From contig CM077594.1 in assembly GCA_039654915.1 (NCBI GenBank), forward strand, positions 47,011,001-47,075,000: a stretch of 64,000 nt of DNA, in the 5' to 3' direction. Under the pieces are notes generated by a model. That model did not search any database and had not been told where the DNA came from. It worked only from the letters and a program-made list of their open reading frames with translations. Of this stretch, positions 1 through 12,339 are shown in pieces. Origin of the DNA: Aquilaria yunnanensis. Taxonomy: Eukaryota > Streptophyta > Magnoliopsida > Malvales > Thymelaeaceae. The position numbers and the translations under genes are program-made. How positions within the stretch are numbered: the stretch's first letter is position 1; the number at the start of each line of letters is the position of its first letter.

Positions 1-977
1 CTATAACATGGTTTTAAACCATGGTGCTTTATACAAGTTTGGCATTGGGGCCCAAACGTCTGGGTTTTTCTGTGCTTCTTTTGGACTTTGCCCAATTAAG
101 CTTTTCCTAGCCTATCTATGGCTCTTTTCTTTCCACTTTGATGTCCCGTAGGAGACCCTTTAATGTTTTTTTCCAGTGGATACTGAAATTCTTAATCCTA
201 GGTTAAAGCTCTCTTGCCAGCCTCATAATAGGTCTTAATGCCTATAGCCCTCAATATTTATCTCAATTCACGTCTCAGTCCCCTGATAAATTTTTAGTGC
301 TAAACTCTTCCTACCTAAGATACTGTGAGGCTTACCTGAGGATACTACTAAATGTGTGTTCATATTCTTTGATTGACATATTACACTTGCTCGACGGGTG
401 AAACTCCATCTGTTTCTGATCTTTAAGAGTTCCACTTACCTATTGTTGTTAAAATACCTGAAGAAACTCCGCCCATCTCATGGGTCCTCTCTCTCCTATC
501 AGTTTTCTTTCATTTTTTCTCATACAAGTACTCTATAGTATCCTCCATCGAATTTCTACACTACCTTCCAACTTACAGGCAGCAAACATCACCTTCTAGG
601 TGGATGTGACGTCCACTTTTTCAAATACCTTCTTTATCTTCTAAATCTAGAATTCAGCTTATTCTGGATCACCACTTCCTTTAAACATTGGGGGTTTACA
701 TGCCATAAGCCTTCTAGTTGGCCTTCCCTCAAGCCATCCTTCCTTGATGTTTCTTTTCTTCTTCCAGGGGTCCTTATTCTCCTCTAAGAAGCCATCTCTT
801 TGGAGCTTTCTGAGACTAGCTCCATTCTCCCAACATTAGTGCCTAATTGCTCCCCTTATCTGTTCATAGTGGTTCTCCTAATTTTAGACCTTAGTCTTTT
901 TCCTCTTGGATGTCTTCTTTCATCATCTTATTCCTGTTCTTCATTTTCAAGTCTGCTTGCTTGTTCTTCTCTTATTG
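1..977 (-). pseudogene. gag relic of a chromovirus-like gypsy element (C-terminal part)
   Basis: Read on the minus strand, the region gives scattered pieces of a plant gypsy gag protein. Around 600-520 there is a segment like the conserved capsid stretch with Phe-Ala-Ala-x-Lys-Leu-Glu-Gly. Around 400-330 there is one like the motif Met-Ser-x-x-Glu-Tyr-Glu-x-x-Phe that precedes Arg-Tyr-Ala-Pro in intact copies; T1 in this window carries the same motifs intact. Many stops and frameshifts break the frame, so no protein is made. The N-terminal part lies beyond solo LTR X1, at 6224-6545. The plus-strand open frame at 800-1060 has no recognisable motif and is not called as a gene. The element continues left of the window. 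Confidence 0.5.
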
Positions 978-3900
978 TGTTACCACGTCAAAAAAATGGG
1001 AGAGTTACAAAGTGTGGCATAATGGTCAAAAACCACTATATTGTGTTATTCTCACCATAGTGATTGAAGAGTGAGGGGTAAAAGGCATGATCAACACCTC
1101 CTTAAAAGTGTTTTAAGTTGGCAACTTGGCCCCCAAGAAATGCCTTAAGGATTGCTTGTTTGTCAAGCAACCTATGGACTTTTTTGTAAGGTTTTGGAAA
1201 TTTGAGTACTGAATTGCAAAACTCTCAAGAAAGAGCTTTGGAGAGTTATGGGAAGGATATAAATGGTATGAAAGTGCTATTCAAGGACCAAAATGCTCAT
1301 GGAAGAGAGTTGTGAACAAAGAAAAGCATAAAGGGCTTTAAGGACTTAAGTGTCCAACTGTAAGCCTTTGGTTGTTGCTGCTTATGACTTAAGTCAAATG
1401 GAAGCATTTTGGAGTTATCCTGCTCAAGAAAAGGCAGCCATAGCAAAATAAGGATGGTCAAATGTGGGACATGATTTTAAGGCAAATAAACCATGGTTTA
1501 GAAGCAAGAAAAATGACATAAGACATGATTAAGGCTATTATGGGTGTTTAGTGCACTAAAGCTTGGTTAAGCCATATAAAGTAGCCAATATCTTCTTTTC
1601 TTCTCCCATATTTGACCCACATCAGCAACCTTCCCTCCGTAGCTCCTCCATAGCCACCATACCCCCAAGCTGAAGCTAGAAACAACTGAAAGCAAGAAAG
1701 GGCAATTGGAAGCTATTTGGTGGTAACACTTAAGTGCACCTAGGATCAAGCTCCAATTTTGGCATACACTCAAGGTAAGGAATTCTCTTGCTCGTATGGA
1801 TTGTTTATTGTATTATTCAAACATCCATGCAACTAGCGCTAGGCTTGGAAGAGATCCATGAGCTTAATGAACCAAGCTTAGAGAGAGGAGTGCACTTAGT
1901 GAAGGTTTTGTGACCTACTATGGAGTGCACAGGGGTGGCAGTGAATTTAAGGGTTCCTAGAGCCCAAAGTTAGTACTAACTAGTTTTAAAAATCTCCTAA
2001 GACCAAGCTTATGCGTGAGGAGGGCTACCATAGTGATCTACTTATGTTTATTACATGTTTTATGGAATAGGCAATGCATATTCTTGCTGTTGTATACATG
2101 TGTTTGATGTTTGTGTTTGGCTGCTGCATTTGGTTACTTTTTGTTTGATATATGCATTGTGTTTTTGTTTGTTTTAGAGCCTTTGGATGCAGGTGATATC
2201 AAGGGTTATGTTACCTTAAGACTATAAGTGTTCTCCTTACTAGGTTTCACAATGAAACTTACTCCCATCATATCTGGCCATTTCAGGTCCAGCAGAAAGA
2301 TTACATTCAAACTGACCTTTTCCATTTGATTTTTGATCTAAAATATTAGGTACATGAGCTTCCAAGTGTCTAGTTATGATCTAAAAATTTTAGTGATTTT
2401 AGGAGCACATTTGGTATGTTTAGTGATGGTGCTTACTATGTTACGTAGCAGCTATACGACATCCTATTTCTGGAGTCCATTGTGTCTAAAGCTCTTTTGT
2501 AACTTGGGTGCATGTTTTAGCTGAGTTAAGGTCATTATGTAGTGCATGGATGTGTTTACATGTAAGACATGTAAATTTGAAACAAGTATGTAAACATTTG
2601 AGGACTATCTTGCTATGTATGTGAATGTGGTGCACAAGCTGTCTAAGTGTGAATGAGAGGCTGCTTGTTTGGAAGCTCTGTTTTGGTCACATAAAGTTGC
2701 TAGATGCAAGAGCATGTAATTCAAATGTGTATTGTATATGTATGGGATAGCCTTAGAGGGCTTACACCTTATGAATGATGTTAGGACCATCCCTTAGTAC
2801 TTGGCTTAGGCCAAGAATATAGAGAAAACACCAATTAAAAATGAGGGACTTGATTGAAAATGTGAATGAGGGTGTATGTGCAAAACTAGCAAAAATTTGG
2901 GTTCAAAATGCACATGGAAAACTAGACATGATGTCTTTGGCATGAAATAAAGTTGGAGGACTACAATGCACACTTGAAGTAGTGATGCAAGTGAAACTAC
3001 AAACCATGAATGAGAACTTTTGGTTATGCAAATTTGTATGGGGACTAGTGGAACATTAGACAACTTTTAGCCAAACTTTTCGACACTTGTCTATGGCCGG
3101 CTGCCTTTGTCTCCATTATGTCTTATGCCATTATTTTATGTGTTGGTGGAATGCATAGTTTAATGGGTTTATGTTGGAATATTGGCCGGCCACTCACACT
3201 TAGTATATTCCTTGCATTTGCCTTGTTCTTGGCATGTTCAATAAGTATTTGGCCGAAATGTGCATGGGATAATGGCCATTTTCAGCCATTTTAAATAATG
3301 CTTGGAAATGTAGGCCATGAAATAATGTTAATGCCGAAATGAACATGTGTTTTAGTGACTAAAATGGAGCCATGGATCCTTGAAGGGCTAAATGAACCAT
3401 GCAAATTAGTTCAAGGCTGAAAATGGCATTAACCCATTAATGAGTCCATGTGTCCATCGCTGGCTGCCCATGTCTCCCACTAAGGAATTAAATTAGCATT
3501 TTCGGTCATGATGAAGGCCATTGTCTTGGGTAATTGACCAAAATGTGCAAGTGTGTCTTGTATTTTCGGCCATTGTTTGTGTTTTGTTTTGATAGCCAAA
3601 ACCAAAATGGTTCTTGGTGTTCTTGGATGTTTGCTGCCGAATTGATGCCAAATTGTGGTACAATTGAAGCTTGAAAGCAAGAATAGAGCTTGGTTACTCA
3701 CTTTCGGCATTAGGCGACCTAAAAGTTCAAGTCAAAGTTGGTTTTTGAAGTTACAAGGGGAGACCGAGAATTCAAGCTTGTTCTTGAGGTATAGATTCAT
3801 AAATTCACTTATTTTCTTGGTAATATTCCATGATCAAGTGATTATGACAGCTAATTGAAGGCATTGTTGTGCTTAGCAACCTTAGTTTGGAAGAGTGGTT

Positions 3901-6223
3901 TCAGTTTTGGATGCTTAATTATAACCGAATGCTTGAGCTTTGTATTTGAGGTAATTTTGGTTTGGGAGCTCAAGTTGAACTTGGATGTTCAAGCACTAAC
4001 CGAGGAGACTCAAGCTTTGTTTGGAAAGGTAGGGTTCACGGATTACTTGTTTGCTTGGTAATGTGCCATGATTCAAGTAGTTATAGTGACTAAGTGATGG
4101 TTAAGTGTGCTAAATGACCTTAGTTACTTGATGGGCATTATTGAGGTGATTCGGTTTTATGAATTGGTTAGCTAATCAAATATGGGCATGTGCTAGAAAC
4201 TCTAGTGAGTAAGGCCAACTTGCTAGGAGTTTCGGAGCTCTAGTGGATGGTAGACTAAAGTTGTGAAGAAGTATGTGCAATAGTGCACAAGGGCACATGC
4301 TTGGGTTTCAACCGAATGATCATTGTGGTGTGTGTGTGAGTTGTGTGCTTGATTGTTTGTTTGTGTGTGCTAAACAATTGTAGGTAGCTTAATTATGCTT
4401 ATTATGTCTCGGTTACTATATGTGTATATTGTGTTCTTGTGTTTTCAATGTCTTTCTTGCAGGATAAGTAAGCTAGTGGAGGTTAAGTCTTGGACTTAAC
4501 TAAATAGACCATATATGGTTGGTTGTGAATCCTACTAAGTAATTGTTACTCATTGCCCATATATATTTCTTGTTTCAGGAAAGGATATACACCTTGAGTA
4601 GTTTTGCTTGAGTTGCTAGCTTTTGTGTGCTAGTGGTGCTTTTGTGCTTAAGGTATGTGCCAATGTTGTACTTGGCTTAACTGAATTATTCTTACAAGTC
4701 TTATGTTTATGGTTTATGCCCAAAACTTATGGTACAAGTTTTGCAGGCTGTGATTAGATTGTGGGACTTGTCTAGCATAGGAGATGGATGTGTGTTCTTG
4801 GGCTTTAGTGTGGTGGTTTGCCTTTATGACTATGAACTTGATCATAGGTTTATTACTTCAGACTATGGTCATGTATGTAGTCTTTAAGAACCTACTTGGG
4901 TACTATAGGTAAACTTGAATGTAATGCATAACTTTGGCTGATTTTGGATAATGGGTACTCTTGGTATGTTGCCAAGTTAGTAGTACTTGTATGTAGGCTA
5001 CTTTTGTGTATATTAGCCTCAGTTGAATTATGGTTTTGTGTAAGTATTTTGGATGCTTGAATGCCAAGTTATGCTATGTTATATGGAAGGATTAGTATTA
5101 ATGTATGGAATCTCTTATGTTCCTTACTTGACCAAATGTTCATGAATATGAAAATTGATTTCCAAAACATGATGAGATGGGCTTCTTTGTTGACATGCAT
5201 TGGAGTAGCACAGTTGATGAGCACACATCCTAGACACTTAACAGATTAAGTGTATTCCTTGATTGTATTGCAAGTTACAGATTTACAGCCTTGCCTTGAG
5301 TTGCAAGTTAGTGGTTGGGCCTTACTTCTGTTGCAAGTAACAGTTCTAATCAACTAATAAGCCTCCTGGGGCACCTCCCAGGCTCTTAGCTTAAGAAAAT
5401 AAGACTTAAAAACTACCTAACAAACAATGGCCTAAATAAAAGGTAGTTAATAACACCTAAACATAAGAGTGTTTAAATAACTCTTGGGTATAAATGGTGA
5501 GTGGCACTGAGAGTGCACAGGCTGGGGCCTGTGTGGGGTGTGACAAATGAAGTGTTTGCACACTTTATGAAATTATGTGCGGGCAAAATGGACATAAAGT
5601 GGATAGAATTTTGACTCTGCACTCAAAGTTCTATATGTCCCTGTGTATATTGAGTCATGGTATAAAATTTTGGCCACTTTTGGGCCACATCTAGAAGTTT
5701 AACTGGGATTTGGAATTTCTACATTTAGAACACTGTAGCCAAAGTTATGAAGTTGCAAATTTTTTTGAGTTACTGTTCATTTGGTCAGAATTTTGTAACC
5801 AACTTAAAAAATCTATAACTTGGTCCATAGGTGGGATATTGGTGTAAACCTCATTGCCTCATTCGGTTTAAGTCCCCACTTGATAATCAAGCAAAGAAAA
5901 AAGGGGGTACATGACTACGTTAATAAAGTTTTTTAGAGGAAGTTTTAGGTGCGATGGCTAGTTACTTAAACTTAACAAGATTGCCTAATGTGTGGTAGCT
6001 AAGGTTAAGATTGTGCTAGTTTTTTTCCTTCCTTGCTGTCATGGTGCACATAAAATGTGAATATGGTTGGACCAATATGCATGCATTTGCATAGTGCCCA
6101 TGAGGGCGGCTTGGATATGCACACTAAGGGTATTGTTCTGATGAACTACAGAACATACCAACCATGGGAGTTTGAAGTGCACATTTTTGGCACCACAACT
6201 GGACTACCCCAGAGTAGGTAACA
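978..6223 (+). mobile_element. solo LTR X1 (chromovirus-like family X), interrupted by Y1
   Basis: The ends are TGTTACC at 978 and GGTAACA at 6223, a perfect 7-bp terminal inverted repeat. They are flanked by TATTG (973-977) and CATTG (6224-6228), a 5-bp target-site duplication with one mismatch. Without the nested Y1 and its duplicated 5 bp the LTR is about 2,474 bp, close to the two 2,487-bp LTRs of X3 (54672-61168), to which it is homologous in opposite orientation. There is no internal region, so it is a solo LTR left by LTR-LTR recombination. It sits in a gag relic on the opposite strand. The short open frames inside it are not conserved genes. Confidence 0.88.
2779..5545 (+). mobile_element. 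solo LTR Y1, nested in X1
   Basis: The element begins TGTTAGGA and ends GTGTGACA. It is flanked on both sides by the exact 5-bp duplication AATGA (2774-2778 and 5546-5550). It is 2,767 bp long with no internal region. Its start and its last 250 bp match the two ends of Y2 (41386 and 52129), which defines family Y. Removing it joins the surrounding X LTR sequence in the same order as in X3. The short open frames within (for example 3480-3858) carry no retroviral motif. The lineage of family Y cannot be told because no internal region survives in the window. Confidence 0.9.
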
Positions 6224-6545
6224 CATTGGTTATTTACCTGGCCTTCTGCTTATTCTTTCTTCAGCTTCTTGTCATTCATCAGTAGTATTGCCTTTAGGTA
6301 CCTGAGTCTGTCCTCTAGCAAGAGCTTCCATACCAACCACAAGCCGAGCAATGTTAGCTTGTGTCATTTCCATCATGTGTTCCATCTTCTATTAACGTTA
6401 CATGCTCAGGGGCCCTATTAGGAATTTCGGTGCTACTTTTAGCCATTTCCTCAATCTCAGTGTGTTGATCAAGCAACTAATCAGCCATCGTATTAACCTG
6501 GTTTCTCATTCTTTTGTTTCCACCTATGGGCATTTACTCTTGCAA
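6224..6545 (-). pseudogene. gag relic, N-terminal part (continues from 1-977)
   Basis: The minus strand here reads as a gag N-terminus, with a Met-rich helix of the type seen just after the T1 start and a short segment with Ala-Arg-Leu-Val-Val-Gly-Met around 6380-6330. It is in the same orientation as the relic at 1-977 and would be contiguous with it before X1 inserted. Stops interrupt the frame. Assignment rests on weak similarity to T1 gag and on the geometry, so it is tentative. Confidence 0.4.
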
Positions 6546-7079
6546 TCAAAACAATGATTGTCTATCATACTGGGAATTTGCTTATCAGACCATAAGGTTC
6601 TATATAACCATTATCCGACCATAAAGGTCCTACATAATCAAGAGCTCTGTACAACCTGAACCTCTAATACAAGCTCTGTAGGGGTCCAACTTACCCCTAC
6701 CCTAAACACTTTTGAGAGGTCTATACCAACTAATTGGTTTTAATTACTCAGTTAATTTCATATGGTGATTTGGACTCTGACTTCGAGGATTCTTAGCCCC
6801 AATATGTTACTCACTCAGGCGGGAATCTCAAGCTTTTGAAGTTTTAGCAGATTTTACTTAGTCTCACTTAATTGATGGGGTTTTAATAAAATGAACTTAC
6901 TTAGGGTTTAAGTATGCATGTGAAAGTGAGCCTTAGTGTCTTTAGGGATTCATTAGGGCCTACATAAAGCTAACCATATTTTTACACACAATTATACATA
7001 TATGCATACACCATAGATTACAACCATGCATGCTTTTACTTCCACATACCATATTTAGTGCCATATGGCGTATCTAGGC
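6546..7079. other. no gene; probable leader of the minus-strand gag relic
   Basis: By position this should be the leader and 5' LTR region of the relic whose gag lies at 1-977 and 6224-6545. I looked on the minus strand for a primer-binding site complementary to initiator Met-tRNA and found no convincing match. No open frame of interest, no inverted-repeat ends and no clear tandem repeat are seen. Confidence 0.3.
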
Positions 7080-7968
7080 CCAAAAAACATACATACATGC
7101 ACAAATTGTGTTTATTCGAAGCCAAGTCCTCTTGGCTCCAATAAATACAATTATGAACAAGCCAAAAGTTCAAAGTGGACTACATGGCTCAAAACATCAA
7201 AAGCTTGATGTTTCAAAAGTTTTCATGCCTGGTACACTTTTTCTGTTTAAATTGTCATAACCATCATTTCCCTACTAGGCTTATGTGAAAAGTTTGAATA
7301 AAATTTGAAGTGGAGGACTAATTCATGTGTATCATTGGAGGGTGCATGTGATAAGTCTAGTGGATACATGTGAGTACATTAAAATTTTGTCTACCGAGAG
7401 CACAAGAACAATCGTTTGAGTGACTTAAGGTTGTAGTGGTGAATTTGTAAGCTTGGGGACTACTTTACACACATATTTGGGTGGTTTTAATGATGCAAAT
7501 GTTTGTGGAAGGACAAACGTGAGCAATGTAAGAAGTAAGAACACTAACACTAGCATTAAGGCCATTTTTGGAACATATGGCACATGACCAAATTTTGCAT
7601 GCCTCCACTTTGTTTAACTAGGTAACCATGGGCTTTGACTAGATTTTGGAAATCCGTGGATGTTTTTGCATAGGGAGGCTCAGGTTCATGATGATTTCTT
7701 GAAAGATTGAAGTTGAATTCGGAAATCAGGCTAGTTTCAGCAATTGATGACTTGCAAAGCTTAACTTCAAGCTTGGATTTTGGTGTGTGAAGCTTGGCCA
7801 AAAGGATTAAGGCTATTGTTGGTGAGGATTACACTATAATTCTCTTGATTTTGGTTAAATTTCCATGTTCAAGTTTAGTATTAAAGTTCTAAGCGATGGC
7901 TTTGAGCTAGATGAATAAGGGCTTTGGTTACCTTTGGGTGTAAGTGATTTGAGCACTAGCTAGCTAAG
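7080..7968. repeat. possible Y-like LTR fragment, truncated by Tat-A
   Basis: The stretch from about 7560 to 7960 resembles family Y LTR sequence in composition and in phrases such as repeated caagctt followed by a ttggtt-x-ccatg segment. Alignment by eye is loose. It ends abruptly at 7968, where the 5' LTR of Tat-A starts. The minus-strand open frame at 7556-7801 lies in this repeat and has no known motif. Confidence 0.3.
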
Positions 7969-10116
7969 TGATAGCCGAAGGGCTATCGCCCACAAAGACC
8001 TTCTCCATTAGAGGAATCTAACACCACCCTTTGGACTTTAGAACACCAACCTCGAGAGGAATTTCTCCACCACCTCGGTAATACACATGGCTGACTTCAG
8101 GAAAAAGGCTCCTCGCCACCCTCGGATTTTCACACTACCAACCTTGGGATTATAAGTCCACCGTCCTTGACAGAGGAAAAGGTCTCCCAAAGATGATTCA
8201 CCATTTCGAAGGGCCTTCCCCAGTAGCTCTCGGGGAAAATCCTTCCCCGGAGGGGTTTTAGACTTCCAAACGGGTCTCATAGAAAAATGACAAATACAGT
8301 TGAGAGATCTCAAACATAAAAGCCTTGCACACGCCCATACCCTCTGGCCAAAACCACCTAAAGCCAGCTAGAGATGCCTATCTCTGATGGTATAGATCTG
8401 ATCCAACTGAACACGTGTCCTGATTTGAACAGGTCATGTCCAACGGCCTTTTCCCCATCGTCCTATAAATAGTTGGGAGGCTCCCAGGTAAAGGACGTGG
8501 CACTTTTTCTATCATACTCTCTGCTCTTAAACAAATTATTTCTCATACACTGACTTTGGCATTAGAGGCTCCTCCCCTGGAAACATACTCTAGGGAACTC
8601 CTAACATGCTTTCTTCAAGATCTTATAGATACCCTATCACCGAAAGTCTCTCTCAGGCCCAGCATGTTAGATAATGAAGATGCCACCGGGCTGTTAGTGT
8701 TGTGCCCAAAAAGCCAGTCATGAGATGATTGTATTTTTGCAAATTGAGTCATGATATTTTATTGAGGCATTAATCCAGCAATTTTGTTTGTTGTTTTGTT
8801 TCTGCGTAACGTAATAAACATAATTGTAACCCTAGAATAATGATATTCTTAAACGTCCCTAGTATAGTATTATTGTGGAGCGGGTTGCAATAATACATAA
8901 TGACTAGCATATGTGGAGACTAATATGAGATATTTAGTCTACATATGGGTACAAGTTGGAGAACTTGTGTACTGGACCGACCCACCATGAGAACACTTCA
9001 TGGATCGTTATATGAGTGTCATAAGTGATTCTCATAGTGATCATAGTATATGTAGTTCTTCGACCTAAGATCATCAAGGTTCCCTACATGTGAGTCACAT
9101 ACTTTGATACTTTCCTTTGTTGCTCGTAACTGAGTGAACTTGAAGGAGGTCATTGGGTATGTCACATATCATGCGGAGGGATTTGTATGATCAAGATGGG
9201 ATTTGTCCCTCCTATGTAACGGGAGTGATATCTTTGGGCCCCTTGATAGAGTGAGACTTAGAAAATGCATGGCCATGCTCCGATGAGTTGATATATGATA
9301 TCAATGTCATCAGTTTAAGTTAGTCTACTCGGTAATCAAGAAACCAAAGATTGGGCTATACGAGAGTGACACATTCCATGTCTCGTGCTTAGTCTTGATA
9401 TCTTGGACAAAGGGACAATGGCATATATCGGTGATGATCATAAAGGTTTAGTCGATTCACCGACAATCTTGTCACTTGGGTAGCAATGATGTGTTGCTAG
9501 ACACCGCTCATTGCTTATGATCATAAATGTGATTTATGATCATTGCCAACATGGCAAAAGCCTATTGGGTCGCACACATAGAGCTATTTGGATCATTAGA
9601 GTGCATGGGCTAATTATTTGGGTTATGGTTTCACTTTAATTTCGTATTAATAATGGGCCAAGGAGTTGAGCCATTATTAAGCCCGAAATTAAATCCTAAT
9701 TGGATTAGGGCTTTGAAACCCATTAGGCCTGGAAGTTGAGTCTCACTATAAATACAACTTTTAAGTGAGAAATTCGTAGGTCTCCTTGCCCTAGCCTCCC
9801 AAAAGGACAGCCACACTCTTCTCTTGCAATTCCTTGGAGGACGCAAGCTAGCACTGCGAGCGCAAGAGAAACGCATCTGCCGGGACGTGGTGGAAGCGTG
9901 GTGATCCCGAGAGGCTCGTGTGGATACCATAGAGAGCCTGAACACGTCAATTGTTCAGGTTTTGTGATTCGACTCTACAGTTGAGTGAGAGATCTCAACC
10001 GAAAATTAGGTACGAAATTTTCGAACACCCGGTTTACCCCGTTTCACTTGGATCCTGGAGGGTTTCGGTTAAATTCCGCTGCGCTGTTTGGCTCCCGAAA
10101 CCCAACACGGGCATCA
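7969..10116 (+). repeat. 5' LTR of Tat-A, interrupted by Z1
   Basis: It begins TGATAGCC and ends GGGCATCA directly before the primer-binding site. Without Z1 and its 5-bp duplication it is about 727 bp, against 865-867 bp for the homologous LTRs at 39837-40701 and 50800-51666. A TATA box (TATAAATA) lies at 8464-8471. The open frame at 8038-8313 on the minus strand is inside the LTR and is not a gene. Confidence 0.85.
8692..10107 (+). mobile_element. solo LTR Z1
   Basis: It begins TGTTAGTG and ends ACCCAACA, with exact CGGGC duplications at 8687-8691 and 10108-10112. It is 1,416 bp long. It is homologous in opposite orientation to Z2 (1,418 bp without its nested insert) and Z3. A TATA box (TATAAATA) lies at 9747-9754. 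It sits 4 bp from the end of the Tat-A LTR. No family Z internal region exists in the window, so its lineage is open. Overlapping open frames at 9631-9950 are LTR sequence, not genes. Confidence 0.9.
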
Positions 10117-10137
10117 TTTGGCGCCATCTGCGGTAAC
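10117..10137 (+). other. primer-binding site of Tat-A
   Basis: TTTGGCGCC followed by ATCTGCGGT starts right after the LTR end. Tat-B has the matching site on the minus strand at 50781-50799, so this is the tRNA-primed minus-strand start of the Tat elements here. The Tat-A copy carries at least two changes relative to Tat-B. Confidence 0.75.
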
Positions 10138-10181
10138 ACATTCTCAAGTCGCTGTTGTTGAGACTCAATGTTCAAAGAACA

Positions 10182-11660
10182 ATGGACTCTCGAGGTCTCA
10201 GTCCATGCTGGAAACTCAAGCAACGACTAAATAGGCTGCGGCAGAGACTTCCTTGCTAGAGGATGAGCATCCTCTAACGGTCAGAAAGGGCTTCCATTAA
10301 GAATTTTAGTATTCTATCATGGTGGAAATGACACAACAACTCGAGCAAAGGTGGTCAATGGCACCTCCAAAAGGAAGAGCATCCTCTCCGACCGCACATC
10401 TGTAGAAAAGTCACAAGTCACCTTGTCGGAGCTCTAGAAGCAGGGGTTCTCATGATGAGTCCTCAATAAAAAACATACCATCCCAGGGACATCACACTAT
10501 GGGAACTGACGAAAAAGCCTAGAACTTCCCACCAGTGAAGTCCACCCCAAGACAAGAAGTCCCTATCCTTGTGCCAGAGAAATTACTCATAGAAAAGAAG
10601 AAATTATTCTCCATTGCCTGTTGTTGCCGAGCAATGAGGAAAGGACGGTACTACCATCCTGATGGAGAAAATCCTGAAAACATTGGAAAAGGTGGAAAGT
10701 AGTTATCTCAAAAGCTTGTCTGGTCAAGGCTGTCAGACACCTCCACCGGAGAGGAGTCCTCCTTCATCCGTAAAATAGTAGAGGCACCAATGTCCAATGA
10801 CTTACAAGTACCACATATGGAGACATATTATGGGTAGAGTGATCCCCAAGCCCACTTGATGAAATATAGGAGAAGCATGGTGCTACCTGGCGCCGATGTT
10901 GCCACCCTCTACAAATGTTTTAAAGTTAGCTTGTCGGGCCCGGCAACTACGTGGTACAACTCCTTAGCCCACGGAACCCTAATGGGTTTCCAGGAGTTGT
11001 CCAACGCCTTCACCTAGTAGTTCATCAGAAGTATGCCGATGGTGAAGATGCCCATCTAGATGTTTGACATAGCCCAAAAGAATGGGGAAACCATTTAGGA
11101 CTATGTCAAGAGGTTTAACTGAGAAGCCCTCAGTGTGCCAGACTTCCACCCCGAAATCCAAATCCTCACTATGATTAAGGGACTCAAGAAGGACTCATAG
11201 CTTTCCGATGAGTTCTCCAAGGATCCCCCTCACACCCTTGGAGAATTCTACCAAAAGGCAGAGCAACACATCACAGCCAAGGAATCAAGGACGGCCGCCA
11301 AAGTTCAACCACAATCACTCTGAGGGTTAGGGTCACCAACCTCGGTATTCAGCCAAGGGAGGGGGCAGACCTCGGAAAGGAAGGGTGAAGATGCCAGTAT
11401 CATTCACCCCCCTAAACACTACAAGAACGAACATCCTGATGGCCATGGAAAGCAAAGGAACCACAATCCAATGTTCGAAGGCCATGACCTCAGACAACAG
11501 GAAGAACATGAAGAAATTCTCTCAATTTCACCGGGACCACGGGCATGATATCGAGGATTGCTTCTAGCTGAGGAAGTATATTGAATCTTTGATCAAGCAA
11601 CGACAATTTTGATGCCAGTTGTAGATGCCATTGCCCAAAGACCGAGAAATAAATGAAGAA
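10182..11660 (+). pseudogene. gag: Tat-A gag pseudogene
   Basis: Gag packages the element RNA. The frame starts near the ATG at 10182 and is broken by many stops. The best-kept part is 11385-11567, with a Phe-His-Arg-Asp-His-Gly-His segment followed by Glu-Asp-Cys-Phe, the histidine/cysteine-rich region of Tat gags. Tat-B encodes the same at 49328-49711. A TAG at 11198-11200 occurs at the same codon as a TAG in Tat-B gag (see findings), while the TAG right after Glu-Asp-Cys-Phe is unique to Tat-A. Confidence 0.75.
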
Positions 11661-12330
11661 GATAGAAAAGGAGAAGATGAGGATTATGACTCTGACCGAC
11701 ATCATAACCAAAGTCCCAGGAAAGACCCGCCACCTCCAGCTGATATAATCTAGATGATCACAGTTGGAATACCCTCGGCAGAGAGGAAAAGGAAAGCTCG
11801 TGACATCATGATGATGGAATTTGATAACCCAATGAACAAGCTTGTTTGGAAAGATGGGTCTATAGTGAGTTTCCAGACGATGACCTCTCCTAATTATGGC
11901 AAGGATAAGAGGCTAGGATGTCAAGAGGGTGCTCATTGATGATGGGTCGAATGCTGACTTTTTGTTCTCCCATTTGTTTCCGAACTTGGGTATCTCCAAG
12001 GGTGATCTTAAACCTGTTTCCTTACCTAGCTTTCATGTTAGTCCCTTGAACCTCCTTGTACTCGGATGGATTGATCTACCCCTGATGCTAAAGGGCAGCT
12101 CAGTTCAAACTAAGGAAGAACTCTTTGCTTCTACCATGACAAGGTTCATCGTCATAGATGTCCCATCTTCATATAATGCCATCCTCGAAAGGCACACGTC
12201 GGGTAATCTTCACATTCGACCAAATGTGAAGTACCTAACTATCACATTCAGTGTGAAAGAGGGTGATGTAGAAATATTCATTGATCAAGTCGAAGTAAGA
12301 AAAGTTTTGGTCAATGAAGGATAGAGCCCA
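11661..12330 (+). pseudogene. Tat-A protease region pseudogene
   Basis: The open stretch 11929-12324 gives a retropepsin-like domain starting with Ile-Asp-Asp-Gly-Ser-Asn-Ala-Asp, the Asp-x-Gly active-site loop of the Tat group, followed by the later Leu-Gly-Trp-Ile and Tyr-Asn-Ala-Ile-Leu segments. It matches the Tat-B protease (48565-49327). It is the longest uninterrupted piece of Tat-A (131 codons). The linker from gag at 11661-11930 contains stops and a frame change. The aspartic protease would cut the Gag-Pol polyprotein in an active element. Confidence 0.75.
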
Positions 12331-12339
12331 GTGAAAGTT

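Noticed and set aside
9631..9950. Overlapping minus-strand open frames of 104 and 75 codons
   Set aside because: They lie inside solo LTR Z1. The counterpart in Z2 is at 15285-15512. No known motif.
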